Shown in pieces: positions 11,165 through 22,343 of a DNA stretch of 64,000 bases. Below the pieces are notes generated by a model that was not told where the DNA came from, did not search any database, and saw only the letters and a list, made by a program, of their open reading frames with translations. Positions within the stretch are counted from its first letter, which is position 1. Each line of letters opens with the position of its first letter. A program made the translations under genes and the position numbers. The DNA lies in assembly GCA_009760855.2 (NCBI GenBank), contig WPIO01000251.1, forward strand, positions 62,001-126,000, given 5' to 3'. Source of the stretch: Cristatella mucedo (lineage: Eukaryota > Bryozoa > Phylactolaemata > Cristatellidae).

Positions 11165-12955
11165 GCCTAGGCCGGGCTACCCACCTCATGAACTATTGCC
11201 TCACGAGTTCTTGCACAAACCGTTATGCATAAGTACACACATAAATATGTTATTAGCCTCAGGTCACATTCCAGCCTCTTTAAAAAAAGGCATCAGTCAG
11301 ACCACTACTCAAAAAAGCAGCATAAGATCGACAGATCTTTAGCAACTGCCGCCCAGTCTCCCTTCCACCATTTCTATCAAATACACGAGCGAGTCTTGGC
11401 AGACCAGCTGAACTCACATATTGAAACTTCAAGCCTTGCTAGTAAATTATAGTCTATATATTATTATATATATATATATATACTATATATATTATTGTTA
11501 TAGTCTAGTTTTAGAGTCAATAACTGCACAGAGTCGGCATATTTTCGGGTGTATAACGATCTACCGAGGAATGCAGACTTAGGTAAAGTATTTCGGGTTG
11601 TTATGCTCGATTTTTCATCAGCTTTTGATACTATTGATTACCAAGTCTTTGTTGAGTGACTCTCATCTCGCCTGGGCATCTGGTACTGCATTGCAATAGT
11701 TTAGGTCCTATTTTAGTGGAGACTAAAATATAGATGGTACTGGACACCGATCGTCCAAGGAGCAGCAGAAATTTGAGCTCCCTCTGAACTCTTCGCAAGT
11801 TCCCGTTCTTTTCACGGTTTATACTCTCCCTTTTTCCGATGTGATTGCCAGGCACAACCTAGGCTTTTTCTTATATGAAGATGGCAACCACTTCTGCCTG
11901 TACTTTGATCCCTTCCAGCCCGCCAGAACGTCAAATTCTCTCAGCTCCCTTGATACATGTATTTTGACATCCGCACATGGATGGCAGCAAACTTTCTGAA
12001 ATTGGAGGATGACAAAATCAACTTGCTAGTTTCGGGAAAATTGAGATTCTGAAATTAGAAGGTTTAACTCACGATTAGCTCTTTCACAAATTACCTGTTG
12101 AATCTGCACCAAATTTAGTTGTCCTCTTCCAAATTTACTTTTCATTAGACAATAACCATTTCAGCTCCACAGTCAAGTGTGCCTACTGTCAGCTACACAA
12201 CATTGCTGAAATTTGGGTTTGTTTAGATAGGGATACCTCGCATAAATGATTTCATGCATTCTTGACATCCTGTCTTGACTTCAGTAAGTCACTGCTTGCT
12301 TTTATACCGGCCAGTGCAACTAGGCACTTAAAATGAGTGCACAGCTCTGCATCTAGGCTTACCTGTCATGGGCGTCACGGTTGCCATATAACGTCGCTTC
12401 TCGTTGACCTTCACCGGCTCCCTGTCGAGCGACGCGTCAGCTTCAAGGTTTTGTCGTACACTTTCAGGTCTTTTCATTATTGGGCTCCAGACTACCTGTC
12501 AGATTTACTCCCAAGCAGGATAAGCATCGTACCAGCCGCTTTTCGGAATGAAGCTACTTACTCATACCTCTCACAAATCTCAAATTCTTCGGAGACCATG
12601 CCTTTAGTTCGTATGCTCACAAAGCCTGGAACTCACCCCCGACTTTGCGTCATGACATCTCTTGACTTTACCACCCTTTTAAAGAAACTAACAACGCGTC
12701 TCTTTATCACAGAATTTAAAGGGTCCATGTCATTTTTACTTTATGTGACAATGCGAACCTACAGTTTGCATGCTGCACCTAACCCTACTTGCATGCTTAC
12801 CCTGTGCATGTCACCACTAACCAAATTATTCTTGTTGTTTATTGAGCATGCCACCACTAACCATTCGATCGTGTTTCCTTTTCAAAAATGCATAGTGCCA
12901 AGAAAGTGATTGAGTTATCTGAGGGCGCTATAGCAATCTTATTATTATTATTATT
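11165..12955 (+). mobile_element. LINE-A, decayed RT domain and 3' UTR
   Basis: Begins near LASGHIPAS-type codons (11,250) and continues through CRPVSLPPFL.., DQLNSHIETS, a weak LDFSSAFDTID block near 11,605, WMAANFLKLEDDK near 11,980, and the C-terminal region to KAWNSPPTLRHD near 12,630. The 3' UTR follows, ending GAGGGCGCTATAGCAATC plus ATT repeats. The catalytic box is degraded and frames change several times; this is an old copy. It is split at 11,456-11,497 by an AT-rich insert. Confidence 0.85.
11447..11506. repeat. 42-base AT palindrome-like insert flanked by 9-base direct repeats
   Basis: TTATAGTCT occurs at 11,447-11,455 and 11,498-11,506, bracketing an almost pure AT tract. Related LINE-A copies read straight through this point with a single copy of the flank. 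Confidence 0.7.
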
Positions 12956-13770
12956 AAGCTGCCATTTTCTTTACTGTACTGGGAAATTTAAACCAGAGTA
13001 AATGGCTCAGCAACTGCACAAGACTCATAGTCAGCAACGTGTATCAAGGTCTTGTTTAGAAGCTTTCTTAATAGGCGGCCAAGATGATGGCAGTGATGTC
13101 CTTATCTCTAGCATTGCTCTCGTTCCTAAGGAAGGTCAATTTTTTTCGAAGGTTACAATTTTCCATACACTTATATTTCGCGATGACAATAAAGAAATCA
13201 CAAGGTTGGATTGTCAATCGCGTTTAAGTCTGTTTTGTTGAGGATGTTTTCACTCATGGGTAACTCTGCGTGGCCGCTTCACGTGTCAATCATCCGGATA
13301 CCATTCTATTTTCCTTAATACGCCATCCACATTCTACAACGACAATAAACATAATGTACCAAGAAGTAATTGGAGTGCGAATTTATATCTATTATTATTT
13401 TTCTACTATTAATCAGTTAAGCCAGTTCAGTTGCTCACTCGTATATATTTTGGCTAAAGCCCATGACAAATTAAGGCCGCACCTTTCACACATTTATAAT
13501 ACCTAACTAATAAACAAGTATTTTGATGATTGTTACAGGAACATTTTACACTGTCGTAGAGGTTAGAGCAATCACCGCATTAGGATAATCATTGGTGCAT
13601 GCCCAGCGATTATAATCGGCAACTGGTCTGCAAATAAAACTTGTATCAGCCTTTCCAATCTACTCGGTGATTCAAGCTAATTTTGGGCTTTTCTTTCGGA
13701 ATCTGGAAATATTTTTAACTCAGCAAGTCATTTTTATAAATCTGCATTTTTATTTTAGACTACTTTTGCA
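12956..13770. other. No recognisable gene
   Basis: Contains plus-strand ORFs of 79 codons (13,002-13,241) and 78 codons (13,270-13,506). Neither has a recognised motif, and codon use looks unconstrained. Confidence 0.5.
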
Positions 13771-15590
13771 TACAACTCATACAGTTTTTACACTCTTCTA
13801 ACAGCAATATCATCTTGGCTAAGTCTCCTCGTATTTAGTGAAGTGCTTTTAAGCCGTCTCTTCCTCTCCTTTTTGTTGTGCTTAGTGGCAGTATTGTAAC
13901 GCTTAAAGCTCCAAAAGTAATCGGCCATCATGTTACAATCCCAGTGACTTTGATATCTACACTCCATTTCATGCATGTCCTGATGAAACCTATGACCTCG
14001 TTCCTCGCTGAATTATCCTTAAAATTTGATGAAAAAGTCCAGATAAGGCTTCAAAAAACGTATCTTAACACCCATTCTGCTGCTGACTGTTGAATCTGTT
14101 CTCAGTGATTTGTGTGAAGTTAGCAGATTTATTTGTAGAAACATTTATCTACCGCAAACTAAAACTAAAATCCATTCCATGCTTGTCACTCTAACCCAGT
14201 TATTTTATATTTAAGTTATGTGTCTTTGAAGAAATTCTCTGATCTTTGGACCAACAAAAATGCTAGCTCTTATATTGGCCTTGCGAATTTGAAGAAACTT
14301 TACCTGTAAGTGCTTACAGGTATCATCTTCTTTATTTAGAGCCTTAACCTAGTTTTTCTTTAGTCCAAGCTTTCTGTACTAAGAAGGAAGTAGCTATTTT
14401 TTGCTGTCTGCTAGAGAAAGCTCTCAGACGTTGCCATCCAAGGCACGAAATGAGTTCACTCTGCCGTTTTTCTTTCAGCAATGAAGAGCATCACAATTTG
14501 ATCTAACCGACATAATAAAAACATCATAAAATAACATCATAAAAAGCACAGATTATTTGCATAGCCACTTTTAAGCCAAAATAGAAGGACAGCAACCTTT
14601 CAATCGTCTCATATCTGCCAGTTTTACCAAGTTCTGGCTAAGATCGTGGGCTCAAGTCCTGAGGCAAATATAAAGCGCCTGAATAGTGATTAAGTTTATT
14701 GGGGCGTTATACAAATGATTTGCGTATTTTTTTTGGTAGTGTTAATTATATTTGATTGAATTAAGAATTTTTTTCTTGTTCCCGTAAGTCTTTATTATCT
14801 TTACAGAATGGGCTACCTGAAAAGAGAAAATTTCGTTTCCAACGTGAAGTAAAGCTCAAGTTCAAGTTCTGTTTGATGAATCAATGAATAGTCTCCTATC
14901 AGTTAGATCGCAGCACTGTTGCATTTGTAACTAGACCTTTGGTACTGCTGAAATAGTCTAGAAAATCCTTCTTTAAAATTTGGAAGAAATCCTTTCATAA
15001 TATGCTCACCATGAAAATGTAATACTCGGCGCAAGAAAATATCTCTATTAATATATTACTGATTAGTTCAGCAGACTCTTTGGGTTGGCTAAGGTCTCTC
15101 AAAAAGTCAGCAGGGTCATATTTGATATTATTTTATGTGTTTTAATACCGAAAGCATCATAGTTGTCATCAACGTCACCTTCAGTTGAATTCGAATCACT
15201 TTCGATCAATATACCACCGTCAAGTGTAACAGGTGAAAAGAAGCTTCCACCTCATCACTGTGTGGTTTAGATCGCAACAGTGAGATATATTTGAATCTTT
15301 GATGTAATACTTATTCTTCTTGCTGAAGCCTTGCATGTTAGCAATGTAGAAATACAAAATCCGAAACATGATCAGTGTGTTCTAATCAAATCACCCGTAC
15401 ACCAAATGGCAGGAATTTGTTTCGTCCTTTAAACCACTGTCTCATATTTTCTACACACTGCTTGCACACCATAATTTGTTCCAGTGTCTTTTCCTGATCT
15501 CCTAGTTTGCATCCGAAGTGGGCGATATAGCACTGTTTAATGAATTCAGTAATCTGTACCCGCTGCTCTTTCGTCAATAACCTACTGCAA
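13771..15590 (-). pseudogene. Relic of an unnamed invertebrate repeat-associated protein
   Basis: On the minus strand, 15,577-15,386 reads HFGCKLGDQEKTLEQ.MVCKQCVENMRQW and FLPFGVRV, a paired-Cys block. Near 15,110 it reads DPADFLRDLSQPKESAELI. Near 14,260 it reads IFVGPKIREFL. At 14,030-13,800 it reads LDFFIKF, then RFHQDMHEMECRYQ and WDCNMMADYFWSFKR followed by a basic stretch. I recall this block order from multicopy uncharacterised proteins in cnidarian, aphid and other invertebrate genomes; I do not know a formal family name. Many stops and frameshifts are present, and a SINE-1 copy lies inside at 14,605-14,725. Confidence 0.6.
14605..14725 (+). mobile_element. SINE-1 copy, 5' part degraded
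   Basis: GTTCTGGCTAAGATCGTGGG and GGGCTCAAGTCCTGAGGC (B-box-like) are followed by AAAGCGCCTGAATAGTGATT, AAGTTTATTGGGGCG and TTATACAAATGATT. The tail is colinear with the LINE-A 3' end. Confidence 0.7.
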
Positions 15591-16797
15591 GACGTGGTAG
15601 AATTAAGGATGGAGAGTTATTACGTCTTCTTGGCAAATATCCGTTGATTTAAAAAACTATATCCGCCAGCAAAATTGGTAACTTGTCTAAAACAAAACGT
15701 TCACGCAACATGTATGCTATTTAGTGGGTGTAATAAGTGAACCTAATGAAAGCCAATATCATCATACATGATGCGTAATGTTAAAGTGCACCTGATATTT
15801 CATATGTAAAACTTACTGAACCTATCGTTCAAAAACAAAGCAGAATACACCATCAATCACTAATTGTAATTTATATTTGGAAAATAATTACAAATGCCAG
15901 ACAACCGATATCATGCAGACCAGTATTAAGAACTATGAGCCACATGGTCAAAACAGTGGATTGCTTATTGAGGGCAAGGTCGCCGTCACCTAGGTCGGAT
16001 ATCTACAAGAACTGCAAGTAGCCCGTAGTCATATCGCTGACTTGGAGCTTTCGGCAGAGTATCCATTGCTCTGAGGACAGGAAGCACCGGTGAGATATCT
16101 TTCATTCACTATGTTTTGGCCCAAGAGCACCCGCAAAGAGTTCCCCGTTTTTGCAAAACAAATTCACTAGTGATGCCGGTATGTATATTGGTCTATTTGT
16201 GTTAGGCTTTCTAAATTCTTGCTCGTTCTCAAACTAGGTCGATGTGTTTATTATTGTTGTTGCCACGGTCCCACCCTCTGCATATAGGTGCGGCCACACC
16301 AGGCTTTCACTAGCATCAGCACACCAGCCCACAATCGCTCGCTGTCAAACATGTTTCTGCGGAGCCTCAGCAATATTTTTTCGGATATTTGTATGTCTTT
16401 TTATGCATTGGCATCAAAAGATGGCAGCACAGCACTTATCAGATAAAGATTCCTACAGCTCTGGGCAGAGAAGGACTTGGCTAGATCAAATCGATGTGAC
16501 GGCTCGGTGCATCTTCTGGTTTAAACTGTAACCCTAATCAATTGATGAAACACACAGCTTTGAAATTAGTGCCGAAGACACTGGATATGTGGCTGTGGGG
16601 GACAAAAGAGTATGCTAGAATGCATCATGGCACCGACACAGATCACCATGGGAAGCTAAGTAAGGCACACTTATTCTAACCCTTTAACGGTCAAAAGCAT
16701 GTGACAACCTATAATGAGACGTTCCAGACAATTTCATAGTGCATACCTTCATCTTAGTGATATATGACGATGAATTTATTACAACAGATGGGAATAA
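15591..16797. other. No recognisable gene
   Basis: Somewhat higher GC at 15,960-16,530. The only ORF of note is 95 codons at 16,244-16,531 (+), without recognisable domains. Confidence 0.5.
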
Positions 16798-17070
16798 ACT
16801 TGTTCAAAATTGAAAAGAAACTAAAAACCCACCTATTTATCAGAGCAGTCAGTGGGTCTGTTATTCTTCCTTTATGTGCTTATGCATGCTGACACTGTGC
16901 ATGCTGCCACAAACCATACTTGCATGCTGACCCTATGCATTTCTACCCTAACCAAATTATTCTTGTTACTTATTGAGCATGCTACCTTTGCAGCAAACTT
17001 CAAGTGCCTAGAAGGATTTAGTTCTCTGGGGCCGCTATATCAAATGTATTATTACTATTATCGTTATCAT
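16798..17070 (+). mobile_element. LINE-A 3' end fragment
   Basis: Starts in the last ORF codons (LKRNLKTHLF-like), then the 3' UTR with TGCATGCTGACACTGTGCATG, and ends at CGCTATATCAAATG plus an ATT-rich tail. Confidence 0.9.
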
Positions 17071-17179
17071 AAAACAAGCCACACCAGCATTCCCACGATT
17101 TCTGACTTGATTGGGGAGTAGCTAATTTAGATAGGCTGGAATAGAAATATAAAGAGACCTAAAAGTTAGGGGCAGAAAC

Positions 17180-17865
17180 TTTCTGCATGCATTGATGACA
17201 TCCGCACTTGGATGGCCTTACTATTTATGGGCAAACCACGTTTCATTCAGAAATGAGGAAAACTATTGCTCAAACTCGGCTCCGGCAGTATGTCTCCTGT
17301 TGAATCTGCACGTAATCTTGGTGTCATGTTCCAAAGTGACCTATCATTGGACGAATAAATTACCTCCACAGTCAAGTCTGCCAACCTTTAGTTACGTAAA
17401 ATTGCTAAAATGTAAGCTTGGTTTGACAGAGGTTTTGCATCAAAACTAATCCGTGCAGTTGGGACATCCCGTTTCGACTTCTGTGGCTCTCTCCGTGCTT
17501 GTCTACCGGCCTGTGCAATCCAGCGCTTACAAATAGTGCAAAGCTCTGCTGCTTAGCTTTCTGCTGTGAGCATTGAAGTTGCGACATCTATCACTTCTCG
17601 CTGATCTGAACTGGCTCCCAATCAGGCAGTTTATCGACTTCAAGGTTCTGTCACTTCGTTTCAAGTTCCTTCATTATCCGGTTCCAGCATTTAGTGGGTC
17701 TTTGTGATTCATGCTTTGTATGCATGTGCCTTTTAACAAAGCCTGCTTCTTGTCAATTTTACCACGACTAATTCGCCCCTGCTTTAAATTTAGCAACTGT
17801 AAAGTGCCTTGAAAATGCATTCAACTCTCTGGTGGCGCTATACAAATTTATTATCATTATTATTT
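17180..17865 (+). mobile_element. LINE-A fragment with internal deletion
   Basis: Begins at CIDDIRTWMA (after the catalytic box), carries SPVESARNLGVMFQSDLSLD and the C-terminal RT region. At about 17,689 it jumps to the AGCATTTAGTGGGTC start of the 3' UTR, losing roughly 200 bases of ORF. Ends GGCGCTATACAAATTTATTA. Confidence 0.88.
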
Positions 17866-18404
17866 AAAGAATTCCTCACATGTGATTGGTGAAAGGTTCA
17901 TCGCCATATTTGAAATGCGTTTTCCAGCTTTTAATTCTTAAATTGGGCTTATTATATAACTGCTGTAAATTAAAAGTCATCTTGGTGAGGACATACGGCG
18001 GGCATGGTCAGTGGGGCGAATTCTTCTAGAGTGCCTGCTAGTTTCGTGCTGTAACGTTTGAATAGTGATAACCGGTCGCAAGGAATATTTATGAGAATTT
18101 TTTAGCCTGGTTTCGCTTTATAAATAAAACACAATCAGTGTGATTGGCCTGGCTCAAGCGTTCAAGCTTTTTCCTGCCTGCTGGTCTCCTGCTTTTAATA
18201 AATTAGTTAGACTCTTTTTGTTTTGCTTTTAAACGCTGGGTACTTGACCTAGTAAGACCCGAGTATCTTAATCAAATTTTTGAAGTTGGTGAAATTATAG
18301 AAATGCATTATCTTCTCAGTAGCATCTGTTAAATTGGAATCTGGATCTTTCATATCTTCCACGCTCGGTGTCTGACTTGCCGCTCTGCTAACAGCTCTTT
18401 CATC
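17866..18404. other. No recognisable gene
   Basis: Nothing recognised. Confidence 0.5.
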
Positions 18405-18462
18405 GGGGGTTAGTGGTTAAGAGTACTGGCTTGTGTGATCCTTGGGAAACGGATAAAAAGAA
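18405..18462 (+). mobile_element. Possible SINE-1 head
   Basis: GGGGGTTAGTGGTTAAGAGT resembles the A-box region of SINE-1 (GGGGCCAGTGGTTAAGGTG). No B box or tail follows, so this is weak. Confidence 0.3.
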
Positions 18463-19214
18463 ATAACTATACATTAGGCAAGTTAGTTTACCCTTGCAAG
18501 GATACGATATTTGAAGCCAGTATTTCCTTTAGTGTTCATTTGATTACCACTCGGTATTTTAGATCGCAACCTTATTGCCTCTTTTTTCCTATACCAGTAT
18601 TTAAACGTACCAGAATTACTATAATCCGCAACAAAAATCTCAGATATTGCCTAACACTTTGTATGAAATTGCATCTGGTGATTTTCAGCTGCTTTCCTAA
18701 ATATCGATATGTCTATTTCTGCGTTTGCAAGATAAACGAGGTACCATTAGCAGGTCTTAATCCTTACAGATATCTGCAGTTTAGCTTCGCAATTTCTAAC
18801 CTATTACATACTTAAGTATTTAGTCCTCGCTATTTTGGGCTAAAGCAAAGTTTGTGTAATATGAGAGAAGGCGTCTAAAATTGTGTCATAACAGTGAAAC
18901 CGGAGAATTTCAATTTATTTTTGGTGACCACAAAATAAAGATTTTAGCGAGGCCAGAACTATTTTCTCTTCCACCTAAGTATAAGGAAATTTTAAAATAC
19001 AATTGTAATGGTTGGAAAATTTTAACTTCAAGTATAATAGCACTTGATTTTTCTCATTTAATTTACAGTGTGCTTCTTTTGCAAACATTGGTGTTTGGCC
19101 ATACCATAAGACCTCTCTGTGCTACTTTATTTTTTGTGCTACACTTTATAGAAACACAGCAGTCGCTCATCATAATAAAAATAGCACAAATTCACCAAGA
19201 CTTTTTAATTTTTT
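18463..19214. other. No recognised gene; two open frames
   Basis: Plus-strand ORFs of 126 codons (18,435-18,815) and 120 codons (18,881-19,243). The second runs into a LINE-A tail. Neither shows a domain I recognise; both are rich in Ile, Leu, Phe and Tyr as expected for translated AT-rich noncoding DNA. Confidence 0.4.
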
Positions 19215-19285
19215 CAAATTTACATTGCCTAGAAAGTGATTGAGTTATCTGAGGGTGCTATAGTCAATGTATTATTATTTCCTTG
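19215..19285 (+). mobile_element. LINE-A terminal tail
   Basis: TGCCTAGAAAGTGATTGAG, TTATCTGAGGGTGC, TATAGTCAATGTATTATTAT: only the final 60-70 bases of the element. Confidence 0.8.
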
Positions 19286-19844
19286 CTCCTCCGGTGTCAT
19301 TTTGCACAACCAGCACCTTGGTTGACAGTCATTTTAATTTTTTGTCGAAATAACTTTAAATTGATTGGTGATAATGATGGAGCCTTTAGTCTTGTGAACG
19401 TAAAATGGACGGCTTGTTTCATGCTTCTATCACCGCTGCATTGGCCTTACATCATGTTCCACTCAGCTTACCCTGCAACCCAGAACAGTATTATTTTCCT
19501 GGAGTATGTTTTGTACGTATCCTACCTACGCATGATCAGTTGAATGGTACAAACTAGAGGTACTTAAAACTGTTGAGTCAGAGTGCCAAATTCTTAACTT
19601 GTGCAACATTTCTAACCAAGATACCTACTGTGCCTGTATGCTTGTCTTTTCAGTATGCCCGGTAAGACGTTACTGTTTAGCGTATAATTTGTTGCCACTA
19701 GTTGTGTCCTACTGAATTACTATTTGGTTCAGTTAGAAAACAGTTATTTTTATCATTATGCTTTTATCAATGTTTGGGGGAAATTCCAAAAGTAAAGTCT
19801 TCCCTGGAAAGTCCTATCTAGAACCTGCTAAGCTCGTGATACTT
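19286..19844. other. 3' flank of the receptor gene; nothing else recognised
   Basis: Downstream of the TAA of receptor exon 5 on the minus strand. No AATAAA is close to the stop; minus-strand GATAAA variants occur near 19,750-19,770. An 86-codon plus ORF at 19,283-19,543 is unrecognised. Confidence 0.4.
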
Positions 19845-20109
19845 TTAAACATCCTTGGAAAGTTCACAATACATATGTCGGCCACAAAATTCCGCTGAAT
19901 CCTGATGAAGCTGTAGCGATAGATAAGTGCCTTTGCCAGTAACATCATCTTCTTGGTTGAGAAACGCCATTTCATTAGTATTTTCCATCTCAGTTTTATA
20001 ATCTATGATGTCCTCATATAGGTGCTGCTTTTTCAGCTGTATTTCAATATCTCTTCGGTAGATTTTGCTTGAAGAGTCCTTTGCAACTGCTGATTGTCGT
20101 TGCTCACTC
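19845..20109 (-). CDS. Receptor exon 5: cytoplasmic tail with tyrosine motifs
   Basis: Acceptor GGTAATTTTTTCAG is followed by a 265-base terminal exon ending in TAA (19,847-19,845). It encodes 87 residues (342-428) that are hydrophilic and rich in Glu, Asp, Lys and Ser. Tyrosines: KIYRRD (358), HLYEDI (372), IDYKTE (378), GTYLSL (403) and HMYCEL (421). YEDI, YLSL and YCEL fit YxxI/L. The -2 residue is not the Ile/Val/Leu/Ser of a strict ITIM, and the YLSL-YCEL spacing is 14 residues, wider than the usual ITAM. They are candidate SH2-docking or endocytic YxxPhi sites. The incoming phase 2 matches the microexon. No clear AATAAA was seen close downstream. Confidence 0.65.
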
Positions 20110-21644
20110 CTGAAAAAATTACCCAAATTACAATGAAAATCTAGCTTCAGTTTCATATTAAGATTTCAGTACTTACATTCACAATTGCTTAAATTACAAT
20201 CAATGAGTAACCTTCTTGGCTAATTAAAAATTCCATGAATTCAGTAACTGCATATAAAAATAATAATTTTTTATTTAACTGTTCTCAAGAAAAACTAACA
20301 TAACTCCAAAAATTTTACTTGGACCAAAAATGACGTGTATTAGAAAGAAGTAAATAAAAAGTTTCCGTATGCCAAATTTAAAGCACATATATAAAATTAA
20401 ATGGTCACTAGAAAGTTATGGAATTAAAATAAGGGTTGTCTGTTGGCATTTGATAGCACCGATTCGGAGAAGCACTCGATACCAGTTTGTAGATCTTTCT
20501 ATACCAGTTTGTAGATCTTTCTATACATTCGTGAACATTAGACGTGGTTTCCTAAGGATTCTACCTCTGCTAGCTAGAACAATCCGTAAGGCATCGATGG
20601 AAGCTCGGTGAATTATTTGCCTTTTTTAGAAAAATTGACCTCGAAGTGATGTTGCCAACCCTCAAATCATCACACTGCTTGATAGCCTGTTAGCAGTACA
20701 CTAACGCCAACTACAAAATTAATTACTGGCAAGCTTGGCTGCGTCGTTTTCCACAACTTTGAACTTCTTATTACAGCACTAAGTATAAATTGATGCATCT
20801 AGTATGAGAGATGTTGCTTTGGGGATGCATTTAAAATTCATTATTAATTTGACTGAGATTACTTTATCCAAGCGCACGGATTTACTGAAACTGATCCGGT
20901 TGTTCACTCAATGAAAGGTCATTGTCAACCGGAAATACTGCAAACTTACATTGAACTGAGCGATTTTAGGATGAGTCTCTAAAGTCAGTTCATGGTAGCT
21001 AGTTTTCCATGTTTATGACACCTGTGCATTTCCGGGGCAGAAATTTAAAGAAGTCTAAACTATTAGGTTATAATTTTAAGATCATACTAATTATTGCGTA
21101 AGAAAATAGCTAAACAGTTATCTAGTCACTTTGTACGTTCCAAAATGACTACACCTTATCTCAAATTGTGCACTATCATATACCGCTTAAAAAATTTTAT
21201 TAATAAAGAGCCAATAAACCAAATGGAGATCATGCTGAGCTGAACCAGCACGTTTTACGTCCACACAAAATTGCTTCCTTTATTTAAGAGATAGCTTAAG
21301 CTATCGTCTAGAATTGTAAGGTTGATTTAATATTCAACATCAATCACTAAAGCGCAGAAACTTTAGATACTGCATGCAGACGATTGTGGGTGGTAAGATG
21401 CCAAGTTTAAACCCCCGACGTCCAAGGATGATGTGTTGGGAGACTATAATTAACTCGTGTGTAATGTCTTTTAGTTGAGATATCCTGATTTATTTTTAAA
21501 ATGTTCTATACATTCAACTGGCCACACAGTAAAAATGGTAACGAAGTCTTTTCTGGTATGCTCGTCTCGCACTGGCTTGAGATATCCGCTCTTTAGAAAG
21601 TAAAAATTACAAGATCTATAACAAAATTTCCTGACATAACCACA
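20110..21644. other. Intronic sequence of the receptor gene; nothing else recognised
   Basis: Holds the 22-base tandem duplication noted separately and a 16-base palindrome GATAGCTTAAGCTATC near 21,290. No coding signal recognised. Confidence 0.5.
20479..20522. repeat. Perfect 22-base tandem duplication
   Basis: Two identical head-to-tail units (20,479-20,500 and 20,501-20,522), beginning ATACCAGTTTGTAGATC. Confidence 0.95.
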
Positions 21645-22045
21645 TGTAAAAAGAAACTAAAAACGTATCTATTTGTCACAGCATTTAGTGGGTTCCTGTG
21701 ATTCGTCCTTTATATGCTTGTGTGTGCTGACACTAACCAAACTTGCATGCTGACCCCGTGCATGTCACCCCTAACCATGTGGTTCTTGTTGTTTTTAGAG
21801 CATTTATTGGGTCCTTGTGATTCGTCATTTATGTGCTTAGGCATGCTGCCACTGTGCTTGCTGCCACTAACTATACTTGAATGCAGACCCTTTGCTTGCC
21901 AACCCTAACCATGTCATTCTTGTTGCTTATTCAGCATGCTACGACTAACCATTCGATCGTGCTTCCTTTGCAGGAGATTTAAAGTGCCTACAAAGGGATT
22001 GAGTTCTCTTAAAGCGCTATACCTAATGCATTGTTATTTTCTTTA
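21645..22045 (+). mobile_element. LINE-A 3' end with internally duplicated 3' UTR
   Basis: The 3' UTR block from GCATTTAGTGGGTTCC to CTTGTTGTTT at about 21,681-21,798 is repeated, in diverged form, at about 21,799-21,930. The terminal part (AAAGTGCCTACAAAGGG, GCGCTATACCTAATGC) follows. Confidence 0.85.
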
Positions 22046-22309
22046 TTGTAGTCTAACTTTCGCTGTGCATTCCAAAATCCTATTAGCCGTCCGATGCAGA
22101 AACAAGTAAGGGCACATCAGAAATCCTAGCAAGTCGCTATAAATAAAGACTGGTAAACAGCAGTTGGTTCGACATTTACGTAATTATTTGCAATGGAGTA
22201 TAAAGAATAACAAGTCATTAAGTCAATAAATGTATCTAAACATCGTTTTTATCTACTATAAATGATCTTTTTGAGTGTGGCTAAGGTGTTTAAACTATTG
22301 CGACGTTTT
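22046..22309. other. No recognisable feature
   Basis: AT-rich intronic sequence; nothing recognised. Confidence 0.5.
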
Positions 22310-22343
22310 AATAATAATGATAATAATAATAATGCACTTGATA
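22310..22343 (-). mobile_element. Terminal tail of LINE-A (24 kb copy), cut off by LINE-B
   Basis: Read on the minus strand: TATCAAGTGCATT followed by ATT repeats, the last bases of the LINE-A whose body ends at 23,618. GATA here (22,340-22,343) is duplicated at 23,618-23,621. Confidence 0.85.

Noticed and set aside
15960..16530. GC-richer block as a gene
   Set aside because: No frame longer than 95 codons, no known motif, and no repeat family identified.
18435..19243. ORFs of 126 and 120 codons
   Set aside because: No domain, biased AT-rich composition, no splice or promoter support, and the second runs into a LINE tail.
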